Source: Symsagittifera roscoffensis (lineage: Eukaryota > Xenacoelomorpha > Acoela > Convolutidae). Taken from it: 64,000 nucleotides of DNA. Made by a program: the position numbers and the translations under genes. The notes under the pieces are model-generated. The model did no database searches. It was not told where the DNA came from and was given only the letters and a program-made list of their open reading frames with translations. This document shows positions 45,601 to 58,103 of this stretch, one piece after another (positions within the stretch are counted from its first letter, which is position 1; each line of letters begins with the position of its first letter). The DNA lies in assembly GCF_963678635.1 (NCBI RefSeq), contig NW_026970960.1:64501-128500 (forward strand), read 5' to 3'.

Positions 45601-45999
45601 ATGGATAACATTTCACTTTTGCAAATTATTGAAAGAATTCCAGAGCTCAGGTTCAAGTACATGGGATCATACCCTTCTGATACAGTACCTCAACTAACAA
45701 AATACTCTTTTGCAATTATTAACTCAGCCCCAAGCAATGATAGAGGAGAACACTGGATTATGATTGCTCGAATGAATAAAAGCTACTACTTTGCAGATTC
45801 TTTGGGAAGAAAGAGATCAACTTACCCTTTTTTGACAAAAAAGTTTCGACGAATGGTTCCTCGAAAGCTACAAAAAACTGATTATTTGTGTGGTTTTTAC
45901 GCAATTTATTCAGCATTTCTCCTTTTTAAATTCTTCCAGAAGAACTTGAATAATGTTCATGATGTGTATGTTTTGAATTTTATCAGTAATTTTATGTAA
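45601..45999 (+). CDS. Polinton adenovirus-type cysteine protease
   Basis: A 132-aa open frame. EHW (His51), FADSLGR (Asp66) and LCGFYAIY (Cys97) give the His-Asp-Cys order of adenain-like and Ulp1-fold proteases. In the family it matures capsid proteins. Length is near the short end for Polinton proteases, and it looks whole. It is the last gene before the right end. Confidence 0.82.
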   Translation: MDNISLLQIIERIPELRFKYMGSYPSDTVPQLTKYSFAIINSAPSNDRGEHWIMIARMNKSYYFADSLGRKRSTYPFLTKKFRRMVPRKLQKTDYLCGFYAIYSAFLLFKFFQKNLNNVHDVYVLNFISNFM

Positions 46000-47070
46000 A
46001 AGTGAATTTTTTATTTGTAAGTGTAAATTTTTGCAGTAATTTTATTATACGATGTTGTGAATTGTTTGATTATTTATGTAATTTAACTTTTTAAATTCCT
46101 TAAATTTTTTTACGAAAAGCATCTTAGCAACTAACCCTTTGATGAAATACGGAGAATGATGATGGAATATGGATGTTGTAGTCCCCCAATTGAAAGAACT
46201 AACGATAGAGTAGATAAATTTACGAAAATTGTAACCAATTTCTAGTAAATTGTATAATTTTCTTAAAAGTTTACTCTGAGAAAGATGGAAAAATTATTAC
46301 ACAAAAATATCAGAACCAAAAAAAATGATACTGTGTTTTTCTCAGTGTAAACTTTTACCGTGGCTGAGCAATTGATAAATTTGGATGATAATTTTTTGGA
46401 AAATTTGGAAATTTCAAATAAATTTTTTGGAAAATTTGGAAATTTCAAAGAATTTTTTAAAGATTAAAGACAAAGTGATAAAAGAGAACTGAAATGAATC
46501 GTAGCAAGAAATATGACAGAATAAATAAACCAGTTGAGGTAAAAATAAGTTAGATTATTATGTGAAAAAAGATAAAATAAGTCATAAAATTAACAAGTCT
46601 AATGAACCTGTCATCCGTTCTCCAGATAACCTGCGGAAAAAAGATTAAGTAACATATAAAAGAAATCAACCGTGAGGAGCTGTCAAGATTCCCCTGATAT
46701 CCCGTGGAGCGGAATAACTAACCTGTCAAAGATAATCCCCTATTGACAATTTTCCCCAGATAACCTGAGGGAAAATAAATAACATGAAATAAGAATTTAA
46801 GATTCTTTCGAGGAAAAAAAATATTCCGTGATATTTTAGTTTATGATCCCATACTCTAAATTGAAACTCAATTTTCGTCGAAACTTACCACCTGAAACTT
46901 ACCATCCAAAAAAATTTTTTTCAATTTTTAATAAAAAATTGTTTTTTCAAGATAAAAATGTATTTGCAAGTAAAACTTTAAAAATTTTCAAAAAATTTTA
47001 TGAAACTTACCTTCTGAAACTTACCATACCGAATTTTTGTAAGACATGATAGTCCTTACATATCAAAATT
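46000..47070. other. Polinton right subterminal non-coding DNA
   Basis: About 1 kb without a convincing gene. It holds a 19-bp inverted repeat (46265-46283 with 46338-46356), a two-copy 36-bp tandem repeat (about 46391-46455, AATTTTTTGGAAAATTTGG), CCAGATAACCTG repeats (46620-46760) and GAAACTTACC repeats (near 46880-47030) that continue into the terminal repeat. Confidence 0.65.
46265..46356. repeat. 92-bp imperfect palindrome
   Basis: AAAAGTTTACTCTGAGAAA at the left and TTTCTCAGTGTAAACTTTT at the right pair with one mismatch around a 54-bp centre. It could be a tiny MITE-like element or part of the Polinton end; no target duplication is clear. Confidence 0.6.
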
Positions 47071-47415
47071 CGTAGAAGTTAGCTAAGAAACGCAAGTATC
47101 GGCAAAATCGAGCTCAAAAAATTCGGGCGCCAAAAATTTTTCTGAAACTTACCATCTGAAACCTTACCATCTTAATACATGGTAAACCTATTCCCTACCT
47201 TAATACATTGGAAATCTATTCCCTATCTTAATACATAGCTTGGAGACCGGATACTCTATTCCCTATCTTAATACATGGGGGTCTCCAACCACCCCCCCCC
47301 CCCCCCACTCTCCCTCACCCTTCTACTACTCCAGCTCTTCCGGATACTCTATTCCCTATCTTAATAAATGGGAATCTCCACCCACCCCCCCCCACTCTCC
47401 CTCACCCTTCTACTA
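47071..47415. repeat. Polinton right terminal inverted repeat
   Basis: Reverse complement of 5189-5530 with length differences in the C/G runs. It ends (outer side) CCCTCACCCTTCTACTACT, joined to R4-type pol sequence at 47416. Confidence 0.85.
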
Positions 47416-48317
47416 CTGATGAGAAACAGGACCTGGGGAACAAGGTTTTGTCCGGGGAGTTCAGGTGGATGCGAAGAAGGCACAGACATGACCTGGAGGA
47501 GCGTGCCGATTCCATCATAACCTCTTCAACAGATGACAATTCCCGAAACTCAGGATTTGACACCTATTCAGACAGGAACTCGAGCTCGGGATCAGAACTG
47601 TCCGAACTAGCGATCCACACACTACTAGTGGAAACTCGGGCAAGGGATCTGGACAGAGAGGTGTACCAGGATCCTGACAGTGATCGCTACCTTATACCAA
47701 GCGAAAGAGTCTTTGACAACGCAGCGGATGATTTGGAGACAATAGCGGTATCGAAACGTTCGATAAGTATGTTGCCACAAAAAGAGGTAGTCAGGACTGA
47801 TCTTCAGCCGTTCACGCAAGAAACACAGCCGCTGGCGAAGATTTGGTGCGTTAAGATGGAAGAAGACACACATTAGCCCAATGAGATGAATAGTCAGATG
47901 AGGGTCATGAAGACGTTCTTGAAGGCGAGATACAGACTCTTGGATCTTCTAAGGGCGCAGAGAAATGATCGCATGACAAGCAACCTGAAAAGGTGGATCG
48001 AGATTGGTGCTCCGGATAAAGGGGACCTCGAGGAAGACAGTAATCGTATCCTGAGACAGTACTTCATGCAGAAGGAAGGGAGGTTATATTTGAACAAGGA
48101 CGGGATCGTGGCTTGCAAAAGAAGAGAGGAAGACAGAGTCCTATACAAGTATAACGCGATAGTGTTACCGCAACTCTATCAGACAGAACTACTATTCAGG
48201 TCACATGATCAGATGGGCCATCAGGGGATCGACAAAGTATATCAGAGGATCCTGAAGCGCTTCGAGTGGCCTGGGATGAAGAAGGCATGCGAGAAATGGG
48301 TAACAGCATGTCTGTCA
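47416..48317 (+). mobile_element. Inverted fragment of R4-type pol
   Basis: Plus-strand copy of the RNase H-integrase spacer and integrase zinc region. It begins at exactly the same pol position as the R4 fragment on the left side of the Polinton, but in mirror orientation. It is closer in sequence to R4 (RHRHDLEERADSIITSSTDD) than to R2. It stops abruptly at 48317, where minus-strand R2 begins. Fossil fragment with a break. Confidence 0.85.
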
Positions 48318-51300
48318 AGTACGTCTTCATGACCCTCAACTGACTATTCAGCTCATTGGGCTGATGTGTGTCTTCTTCCATCTTAACGCACCAAATCTTC
48401 GCCAGCGGCTGTGTTTCTTGCGTGAACGGCTGAAGATCAGTCCTGACTACCTCTTTTTGTGGCAACATACTTATCGAACGTTTCGATACCGCTATTGTCT
48501 CCAAATCATCCGCTGTGTTGTCAAAGACTCTTTCGCTTGGTATAAGGTAGCGATCACTGTCAGGGTCCTGGTATACCTCTCTATCCAGATCCCTTGCTCG
48601 ATTTTCCACTAGTAGTGTGTGGATCGCTAGTTCTGGCAGTTCCAATCCCGAGCTCGAGTTCCTGTCTGAGTAGATGTCAATTCCTGAGTTTCGGGCATTG
48701 TCATCTGTTGAAGAGTCTGTGACGGAGTCTGCACCATCTCCTGGGTCAGGTCTGTGCCTTCTTCGCATCCATCTGAACTCTCCCGACAGAACTTTATTCT
48801 CCAGGTCCTGCTTCTCATCAGGAACTTTTTCATCTATCTCAGACTCCCCGGACAAACTTTCTTGTCCCGGGTGTTGATCTTGTACTTGCTGGCTCTTCTC
48901 ATCGTTCGTCTCCCCGGACAAACAATATTGCAGCAGGTTTTGTTCTGCCTTCTCACCTTCTTTATCCTGGTCCACGAAGGTGACGGTCTTCCTTCGCGTA
49001 CTGTTTCCCTGTTCTTTTCGTCCGTAAGAAGTACTGGTTAAAATCTCGTGGGGTATTGAGGATACTAGTTGCTGAACTATTGTCCTACAATCCCTCTCGT
49101 TCTCTTCGTGTTGTCCTCTGGACGGCATGATCTTCACCTTCTCACTGACTGTTAGCGATGCCACTGCTGCTGTCCACTCGGGGTCATCTCTGGTCACTTC
49201 TCTTTCTAACAATCCACCCAGCATCCGCATCACTTGCGGTGTGACCTGCACCGTTTTATCCAATAATGAGAGGCTGTCTATGTTCATGCGAGATAGTTCT
49301 TGCTGGACCAGATTCGAGCGCAGCAACAGATCCAAGGGGACCGGGTCCTCCATGGACAGGATCTTTATCTCGGCTGCTTTCTCTACAGGTAACTCGGGGT
49401 GTCCTGGAATTGGATAACCAGACTTGTCTAACCATCTCGTTAAGGGAAGCGCTTCATAGGTTTCTTTGTCCAGAAACGAGAATCTCTCCTTTATTTCTGC
49501 TTGATTGGCTTGCCTTTCATAGAACTCAGTTTTCTTACTGAGGCTGTCAGCATTCTGGTGCTTGTCACGCATCCTGTGCTCGATTATCATGTGGTAGCCA
49601 TCCAATCTTACTATCCATCTACCAATGTAACTCTGATCCATCGAGTAGGTCTTCAACCAGGATAACGCTCTGTTGTCTACGCGTAACTTAAAGGGAGCGC
49701 TCCCCAAGTATGCGCGGTATTTTTCCACAAATGTGACTACTGCAAACATTACTGCTTTTGGTGCGCCATATTTCATCTCAGTGTCACTCAAGACCTTGCT
49801 GCCGTATGCAATGGGACGGAGAACCGTTCTTCCGTTCCTTTCTTGCTCCTGATGCAATATTCCTGAGATGGCTACAACCGATGCATCTGTGTCGAGAACA
49901 TACATGCCCTTTTCTGTAGGCATGCCTAGCACTGGCGCTTCGCTTAGTTCCCTCTTTATGTTCTCGAAGGCAACTTCTGCTTCGTCGTTCCATTCGAACT
50001 TTTTCCCTTTGTTGCGCATCAGCTTCTGCATCGGATACACCTTGTCCGCATATCCTTTAATGAACTCCCGGTAATAATTGGCAAACCCTAGGAAGCTCAT
50101 TAGCTGTGTGTCCGTTCTCGGAGCCTTCCATGTCAACACAGCCTCTACTGCTTCCGGATCTGGCCTCACACCATGCCTGTCCACCATTCTTCCCAGGTAC
50201 TTGATCGAATCCCTAAGGATTTCACATTTTGATGGTTTGCATTTCAAGCCTGCTCTTTTCATACATCCAAAGACCTCATCGAACCTATCAATGTGGTCTT
50301 CCAGGGTCGGTGTCGCTATGACTACGTCATCCACGTAACACATCACGAAATTCCCGTACTTCTTGGTCACTCTGGTCAAAGCCTGAGCCATCAGTCTTTG
50401 AAAAGTGGCCGTTGCATTGCACAAGCCGAAGGGCATCCTCTTCCACTGGTACAATCCCAATTCGCACGCGAATCCGGTTTTCTCTCTATCCTTCTTCCGC
50501 AGAGGGACCTGCCAGAAGGCAGAACCCAAGTCCAATGTGGTGAAGAACTTGGCATCACCAAGCTTAGAGAGGCTCTCGTCTATTCGCGGTATCGGGTACG
50601 CATCTTTTATCGTTACCGCGTTCAAGTAATGAAAGTCGCAACAAAACCTAAGCTGCCCCCTTTCTTTTTCGCCATTACCACCCCGCAAGCCCACGGCGAT
50701 TTCGAGGGTTCTATCATGTCGTATTCAAGCAGCATTTCGATTTCCGCTCGGCACGCTTCCGACTTGTGTGGCGTCATCCGTCTCGCGCCTTCTCTGTGCG
50801 GAACGGCAACTTCCTCTAGTTCAATTTCGTGTTCGACGAAGTTACAGCAACCGATATCCGCCTTATGTTTTGAAAATACATCTGCGTTCCGATTTAAGAG
50901 GTCCCGCAATTTTTTGAAATCTCCCATTTAATTTCCCTTTTAAATGATCTATCTCTGGCAAAACTGGTTTGTCAGATTCTAGTTCATATGACGAGGGGCG
51001 TTTCGGAAAATTCGAGCAGACACTCTGACACACTGACACACAATAACACACTGACACACAATAACACACTGACACACAGTCTGTTTCGCGTTACAGAGAA
51101 GCTCCGGCCTAAAATCACCGAACTCTGACTATTTGGATTCGGTACTAAACAAACCTGTTTACTATCGCTTAACGAATTTAATTTTCTCTTTCTAAAAATT
51201 GCCACCACAGCTTGTCCTGGCTGTAGCTTCACTTTCCTATCTAAAAAAATTGGTACCTTGTTTTCGTCTGTTATTATCCTATTAATTGGTTTCTTAACAT

Positions 51301-52145
51301 ACTTCCGGTCCGGGTTTCTAATCCGTATCAGACCGTTGTTCAAGTCAATCATCACGTCAAAATTCCTGACAAAATCTCTGCCCAAGATGAATTGGTCGGC
51401 GTCGTCCAAATTCTCTACCACCAGGAAGCTCATCCAAAGATCCCGTCCTCCCATGTGGAGGACCGTTATTGTTGTTCTTCCGGCTACGTAAATAGCTCCT
51501 CGACTGGCGGCGGCCAGTCGGAGATTCGTTGGAATTAGATCTTCCCTCGTGAAGCCCATTCTTTCCCAAGTTTTTATCGGCATCACACTCACTACCGCTC
51601 CTGTGTCCAGAAGCCCTGTGACTCCGACTTTTGTTTCGTTGGTGTCGAGCAGATGTGCAGTCACATCTGCTTCATACCCAATGTGTACTGCATCTTGTTC
51701 CATCATGGCGTCATGGCCTATCCTGCGGACTTTGAGTTCCTCCTCACCCAAATAGATCTGCCCCATTTGGTCATCATCTGTTGTTACATAAGTCCTGGTG
51801 TAGATACCGATTCCATCCACGTTCAGCATCACTTGATACGGCCCATAGACCTCCAGGTAGCGTCCATGAAGTTTCTTCATGCGAGGGCCACCTGTTGTTA
51901 GTAGTGCTCGCACAGCTCTCGACTCAGTGCGTGGCTCCACCTGCCTCAGATAATCTGCATATGTGTCCAAATGCATCAAAGTGAACTCGGATGGTTCACT
52001 CAGATTTCTGATTACCTGGTGTCCAGCCACTGAAATTATCGACTGTATCTTGCTTCCTTGTAGAACCATGCCGAACCTCTGACCGGAGTTTCATGCTCAA
52101 ACTGCTTGTTGCTTTAGTCTCCTCGACCTCCGTTGCTTCGAAGGT
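48318..52145 (-). mobile_element. R2 pol region (protease to spacer)
   Basis: On the minus strand: protease (LLDTGAVVSVMP), reverse transcriptase (KDAYPIPRIDE, LDLGSAFWQVPL, YVDD box), RNase H (VLDTDASVVAISG), then the spacer up to RVMKTYL, where homology stops at the junction with 47416-48317. Integrase is absent from this piece. It is the same family as R1 with moderate divergence, and it carries a few breaks. Confidence 0.88.
51016..51080. repeat. Short tandem repeat in R2 protease-RT interval
   Basis: About three units of roughly 20 bp (CACTGACACACAATAACA) not present at this copy number in R1, a local expansion. Confidence 0.8.
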
Positions 52146-52147
52146 AT

Positions 52148-54994
52148 TCAGTTGTTCCTGTAGTTTCTCATCTCCAGTTCGATTTTCACTTTTTGTTCGA
52201 TCTCTTTCGTCACCAGTTCCCGCTGCACTCGATTTAGAGCATCCCTCGCGGCTGCCCTATAATCAATCTTGAAGTCACCGACGGCAGTCACTGGTTCTGG
52301 TTCACATGTCTCTTCAGTTACCGCTTGCATTTTCTTCATCGCCAGCTCTTGCGGTTTTTCTTTTCTCCGCGCCTCCGCTTCACTCAACAGGCGATCCTTG
52401 CTGGCTTTCACTCCTGATAAAGCTTCCTCATGCCTTGGATGCTTGATGTCTGCCACTGCATCCCAGAATTGTGGACAATCTGATTTAAAATGACCTTCCA
52501 AATTGCAAAAGAAACACTTCGGGCCAAATTTCGCAATTACTCCTCTCATGAAATCCTCATGGTCAACTTCTGACGCATCTTCGTCCTCGAGGCTAAACCC
52601 TATTGCTTTCATGCCTTGTTTGTAAGTTGGGCATGCTGACACATGATGGTCCGTTGAACTGCTATTGGCACAAGAGCGTCTCTTGTCCATATCATCCCTC
52701 GGTTTGTACCAGTTGTTCCTTTGGTTTGCTGGTCCGTTGTTAAAATTGCCATAATTGTTCTTATAGTAACCAGATCTCGAAGGAGGTTTCAATAAAAGGT
52801 ATTCTTTTGACTTGAGCCTCAACTCCTCTGGTGTTGGCGCATTGGTTGATAATGGTGTGTAATGAGTTGCCAGCATTGTCCGAAGTTCATCATTCTTCAC
52901 ACCATCAATGAAATTTGAGGCTACCGCCAGGTTCATCCTCCGGTTCGACTCATCCGGTTGGCTGCGTCTTCTCAGCATTTCCAAGTCATCGAGAAACTTG
53001 TCTATCGTTTCGTCTTCTAGTTGCCTCCGTTTCTCGAAGCGCATCATCGCTTGGTGTCCCTGCACCCCTGATCCAAAACGGTTTAACAAGATTTTGAAGA
53101 TTTTCTCGGCTGTGTCACGCTGATATTGCTTCTTTGCCATGACGCAGTTCAGGGCTGTCCCTTCCAAGTTGCTGGTGAGCGCACTGCATTCTTGTCTTTC
53201 CGACAAGTCCTCTTCCTCGAAATGCAGTTTCATTACCTCTATCCAGGTATCAATACAGCCATCAGATTCGTCTTTATAGCATCTTGGTTTCTTAAATACT
53301 CTTCTGGACTTCTCACTGCGTTCATTGGTTCTGGATAACCTTGTAAGGAATGTCTCCAAAGACCTGTTTAGAGGTTCAAAGGCTGTGGCCATTGCCGTAG
53401 CATCTCTCGAGTGCCCCGCCTGAGTATCAGTGCGCCTTGTTAATGTCTCTGTATTCGGTGCATCCCTGCAATCCGAAACGCCATGAGTGTTTCCGCCTTG
53501 GCCCACATGACTCCTCCCTGGGCTCGCATGTCTCCTGTTTCCGGAATCACTTCTCCCAGTCGCATGTGTGCCTTGCGTCGGTCGTTCGTTAGAGGTCTGT
53601 CAGGTTCCCGATGAACTTGCTCTACTGTTCGGGCCCCATGTTCTATTACCCCTTGTGGCATAGCCTGATGAACTGCCCCTACCTCTAGTGGATCCATATG
53701 TCCTCCTCCTTTGATGGTCATTGAAGTTCACCTTCGGCTCCCTGCTGGGACCTCCCGAGTTCGGTTCCCCTTCTTTTGGTCCACTTTTTCTGCCTAGTAG
53801 CCCGTCTAACCTATCCATGATAGCCTGAGTTCGCCTCCTCATCATCGCGTCTATCTTTGTGTCAAGAGTCCCAAGAGACTGCTCTTGCTGAATTTTTAAC
53901 TTCTCCATGTCGTCTCTTAAGCGTCACTCTCTCTGTTCCGCTTCTCTTGTCATTCTCGATAAGTCCTTCGCTATGTGCTCGTTCTTTCTTTCAAGCGTTT
54001 TTCGCTCCTGCCAACTTCTTGTCTATTGCGGTTTATTTCTTCTTGCAGACTTTCTCTTTCAATGTGAACTGCTCTTTCTAGTTCACTCATTCTTATGGAC
54101 ATCTGTTCATTTTGTTCTCCTAGACTGTCCACTATGTTGTTCAAGGCTTCTTCTAGTGCTGCCCCGTTATCCACGAGTGGCGTCACTAGTGGCGGTGTAA
54201 CCCTGTCAGTCCCAAGTAGCTTCGTGCTGGTCGAGATTCGGGCCTTGACTCTCTGCTTCGACGTCTTTTCATTATCCACCTCAGGATTCGCCAATGCGTT
54301 GCCTAAGCCCTCTGTTTCTACTCTCCCCAGTTTGCGGCTCTTAATTTGTCATTATCGCGAAGCCTCTCGACTGGCCCGGTGTGTTTACCTCTTTGCTTAT
54401 CGTTCTCACCACACCAAATTTGTCCATGGTTCCAGTCTCTCTCTCGACGTATGCCTCATTCTCCTGGGTCGAACTATTGAGGCTGACTTGAGATCCAAAA
54501 TCCACTTGCTCGTCTTCATCCTCTTCTTCCTCCTGGGATTCACCTTCATTTCCTGTGCCCACTCCAATGGTGAATGGAAAGATGTTTCCTAAGGTGTTCC
54601 TCATTCTTTCTGAGAACGATGAGGACGTTGTTTGTTTCTCAGCCCCGCCTGCCATCAAAGTGTTGTCTGTTGGAGATCTTCTAGTTGCCACTATTTCAGT
54701 TGAAATGTCGGACAGTTCCGACATCTCCTCTCGATCCAATGTCCCGGTGGAAGTGGCAAAGTCATGGCCTTGTTCTACCGGAGTAGATTCACTCGCCAGC
54801 CTCCTGCCTATCCCTTCCAGTCCATGTACTTCCTGGTTGTCATTCATGGCCTGGTCCGTATTGACCTCCACTTCTAACAGTTCTTTACGCTCTTCTGAGG
54901 TCTTCTGACTTCTCGTTTCAACCATTCTGCCTGAAACCGTCTCCCCTTTGTCGGTCCGGGCTCGTTTGATCCGATCCACAAAAGGGTCGGTCAT
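52148..54994 (-). mobile_element. R2 gag region
   Basis: Minus-strand copy of the R1 gag parts: MTDPFVDRIKRARTDKGE start, acidic region, coiled coil, basic Gly/Arg stretch, capsid-like segment and two knuckle regions. It is the same length class as R1, with a few breaks. Compared with R1 it shows scattered substitutions, mostly conservative. Confidence 0.85.
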
Positions 54995-57900
54995 TGTTCT
55001 TTTTTGCTTTTTAAGTATTAATTTCCTAGAGCTATTACCTCGTTTAGGTATCCTTGACTTGTCTAGACTCATTCTCAATCTGTCACTTCTTAATGCCTAT
55101 ACACTCAATTTGATTGCTAGTGACCTTATTGTTTGACTATCAAAAATAATGACACAACACAATAAATTTCACAAGATTCTATTAAATAGTGACCACGAAT
55201 CCCTGTATGTTATCAGAGTACAGTTTGTATATAATTTATTCACACTAACCGATTATCGTTCGTAAGATTTGAGAAATAGCACAATATGATGTTATCAGTC
55301 AATTTAAAAGATAGTGTACTCACTACTTAATCAAGCACAAATTATCTTGATTTAAAATCAAAAACAAAAAAATATATATAATGACAGAATATGAATATCT
55401 CTTATATAAAAAAAACGTATGTGTATTGTACTTTTAGTCGGTCGCAGTACATAAGTTGAACTCGTCTTTTAAAGAAAAAGCTTTCCCTGCTCGGTGCTGC
55501 ACCAAACAGACAAAACTTTGAAGGCAGTAATTTTCTTAAGTGGGCGTCTATTGCACCCACCGAGTACTGTGTTACCTATCTGCCTTCGGACTGCCCGAGC
55601 TAGACCTACTAAAATCCTCAGGGCAGTCACTTTTCACAAAAACGTATTGGGTTTCAATCCACACCAATGAATTACGTTCTTTTTAATTTAGACTTAGTGT
55701 CGCGAATATCCGAGTTCGGACCTGTTTTGTTTTGGTCTGGTTTTTACTGAAGGCAAGTTACCAGTGCAGTCACTGATTCCTAGCCTGTCTGCTAATAACC
55801 TAATACCTCTGACTGTAGTCTTTCTTCTGTTTACCTAAGTCCTTCAATAAAAAAATATACCCCTCTGGATTGGCAAAAATAGGACCCTTCCGGATTGGCA
55901 AAAATAGGCCCTTCCGGATTGGCAAAAACAGGACCCTTCCGGATTGGCAAAAATAGGACCCATCCGGATTGGCTAAATTTAGACCCCTCCGGATTGGGAC
56001 CCCTCTGAGTTAGCAAATATAAGACCCCTCCGGATTAGGAACCCTCCGGTTTTGTGAAAACAAGACCCCTCCGGATTGGGACCCCTCCGAATTTGAAAAA
56101 TTTTGGACCCCACCGGATTGGGAGCCCTCTGGTTTTGTAAATGTAGTTTTCCGGAGATTTTCTTCTTTCAACCTATACCCCTCCGGATACGTTCTCCGAT
56201 GCTATTTTGCTTTTTCAATTAACTAGGAAGGGTATGTAATGCTATCCTAGACCCTTCCGGATTGAAGTTAAGCCTCTTATTTGACAATTCACGCTAACGG
56301 TGAAGGGTCTTATCGTTAGCTTAACTTCGGCTCGATTAAGGTTTTCCTGTGCCTTTAGCCTTCCCTTTTCGTCGAGAACAGCCTAAAGTTACTTTATTCA
56401 ACCGCTGTTACCTTTTGGTAGGGGTGTAAGGGCTTTTCTAAAAAAAAATTTTTATAAAACGTGAAGGGTCTACCCTCCAAATTGGTGAATTTGCTAAAAA
56501 CAATCTCAAAAACTTTTCACGCTTACTTTTTCGAAAAACTTTTGTCCCTATCAGTAAGCTCAGCTAATTTCTGATCTATTGGTACCAAGATCAACTGGAT
56601 ATGCCCCGTAGTTCCAAAGTTATTAACCAAAACGTCTTTTTTTTAAAGTCAAGAAATTTCTCTCTTATAGGTTCCGCCTAATTTTTTCCGCAATTCTGTT
56701 CTTTTTGACCTGAAAATTATTGATCCGAGCTCAGAAGGCCTACACTCTTCTAGTTTAATGCAAAAGACCCGATCTAAAACGCTTTAGTAGAAAAAAATTG
56801 CGAAAAACTATGCTACCTGGACCCCTCCGGATTGATGAATCCACCAAATCAAACACGTTAAGTTCGATTTCTCTGCAACCCGGAAGGTTTTCGGGTATCG
56901 GGTTTTAAACTTGTAGATTCACTAGTGGAGTTGTCCGAACCACTATTTTTACTGTCCTAACTCAAAAATTTCAAAAAAAATTTTGAATTTATAGTGTTTC
57001 GTACTATCAAAAATAGTGAAAATTCGGTTTTCGGTACCAAAATAGTTCCAACCACTTCCTGACTAAACTTAACCGGTTCTATCTATTATAGTAGTGCTGT
57101 TACGATGTAACACACTAATTTAGCGGTTTTTTCTTCGTTTCAAAAAATATCGATATCTCAAAAATCGCGACTTGTGGGGGGATCAAAATATCGCTCATTT
57201 GACCCTAAAAACCGGTCTGCTTTCTGTGTTTTTCACTGAAAAACGGTATAGGAGTATTAATATAGGCTATATAAGTAATAATATTAGTAATACTATACCC
57301 CTCCGGGTTTGTTTAATATCCGAATTAAGGTGCTTAACTCGGATATTCGCAGTTCGGTGAAGGGACACTACAGTGCAGCACTGTCGAGCCCCCCACAGAT
57401 TACTAACTTAATTTTTTGTACCAAAAGGGATACAAAACTTGTTAACGATACCCAACAGTCGATTGTTGTTGTCGTTGAGCCTCCTGTTGTTGCTCCTTGT
57501 ACTGCTTGCCGGATCAGTCTTCTCCCAAGACCCTTCCGAATTGAGCGCAAATCAGCTGACCCTTCCGGATTGAGCGCAATTTATCATTAACGTGCTTAAA
57601 TGCTCAAAAAACCCTACAGTACAAGCCTCACAAACGGGCTACAAAATTGATCGTAACAATACTGACTGATATAAATGCCTGTAACAACAATATATCTATC
57701 AACAACAAACGGGAGGGTCGGATCACATCTTGTCTGGGGGGATGATTTCTAGTGATTTTTTACTTTTTTACTGTTTTTGGTTTTTTCGGTTATTTTTTTA
57801 TGTTTTTTGTTTTTCTTGGGTACTATACTACTTTTTGTTTGGTTTTATATATATCTTTAAGTGTTTTTGGTCACAAACCTCTCAGGGAACGAGGGAATGG

Positions 57901-58103
57901 CCGATCCCCCCACCCTTCCTGATTCGTGAATTTTTGGTCATAACTAGGTTAAAAAGCTATTCACGGTAATCCGGAAGGCTTCCGCGTTCCGAACTACCCT
58001 TCCGCCCCGGCGGTTTAGGCCTATTAAGGGCGTTAATGTGAGCGGTTCTGCCGGTCATGATGTTAAAAAAGAATAACAACCAGGAGCGCCATAAAAACAT
58101 GTA
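54995..58103 (-). other. R2 untranslated leader
   Basis: Minus-strand counterpart of 10402-13464. It keeps modules at about 56251-56308, 56820-56893, 57298-57367 and 57911-57980, and a motif cluster at 55855-56190 (ACCCTTCCGGATTGG in this orientation). No gene is seen. Confidence 0.75.

Larger units (their letters stand above)
5189..47415. mobile_element. Polinton/Maverick element, interrupted by R1
   Basis: The Polinton hallmarks present are protein-primed-type DNA polymerase B, retrovirus-like integrase, A32-like packaging ATPase, adenovirus-type protease, double-jelly-roll-type major capsid protein candidate, penton-like minor capsid candidate, and terminal inverted repeats of about 345 bp beginning 5'-AG. 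Without the nested R1 it is about 17.6 kb, within the usual family range. Polymerase and one unknown gene run on the minus strand and the others on the plus strand. It is a fossil with several breaks (around eight by eye) besides the 24.6-kb insertion, though several genes look whole. No herpes-gB-like fusogen of the kind reported for some nematode Mavericks is visible. The divergence of R1's LTRs gives a minimum residence time in the genome. Confidence 0.9.
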
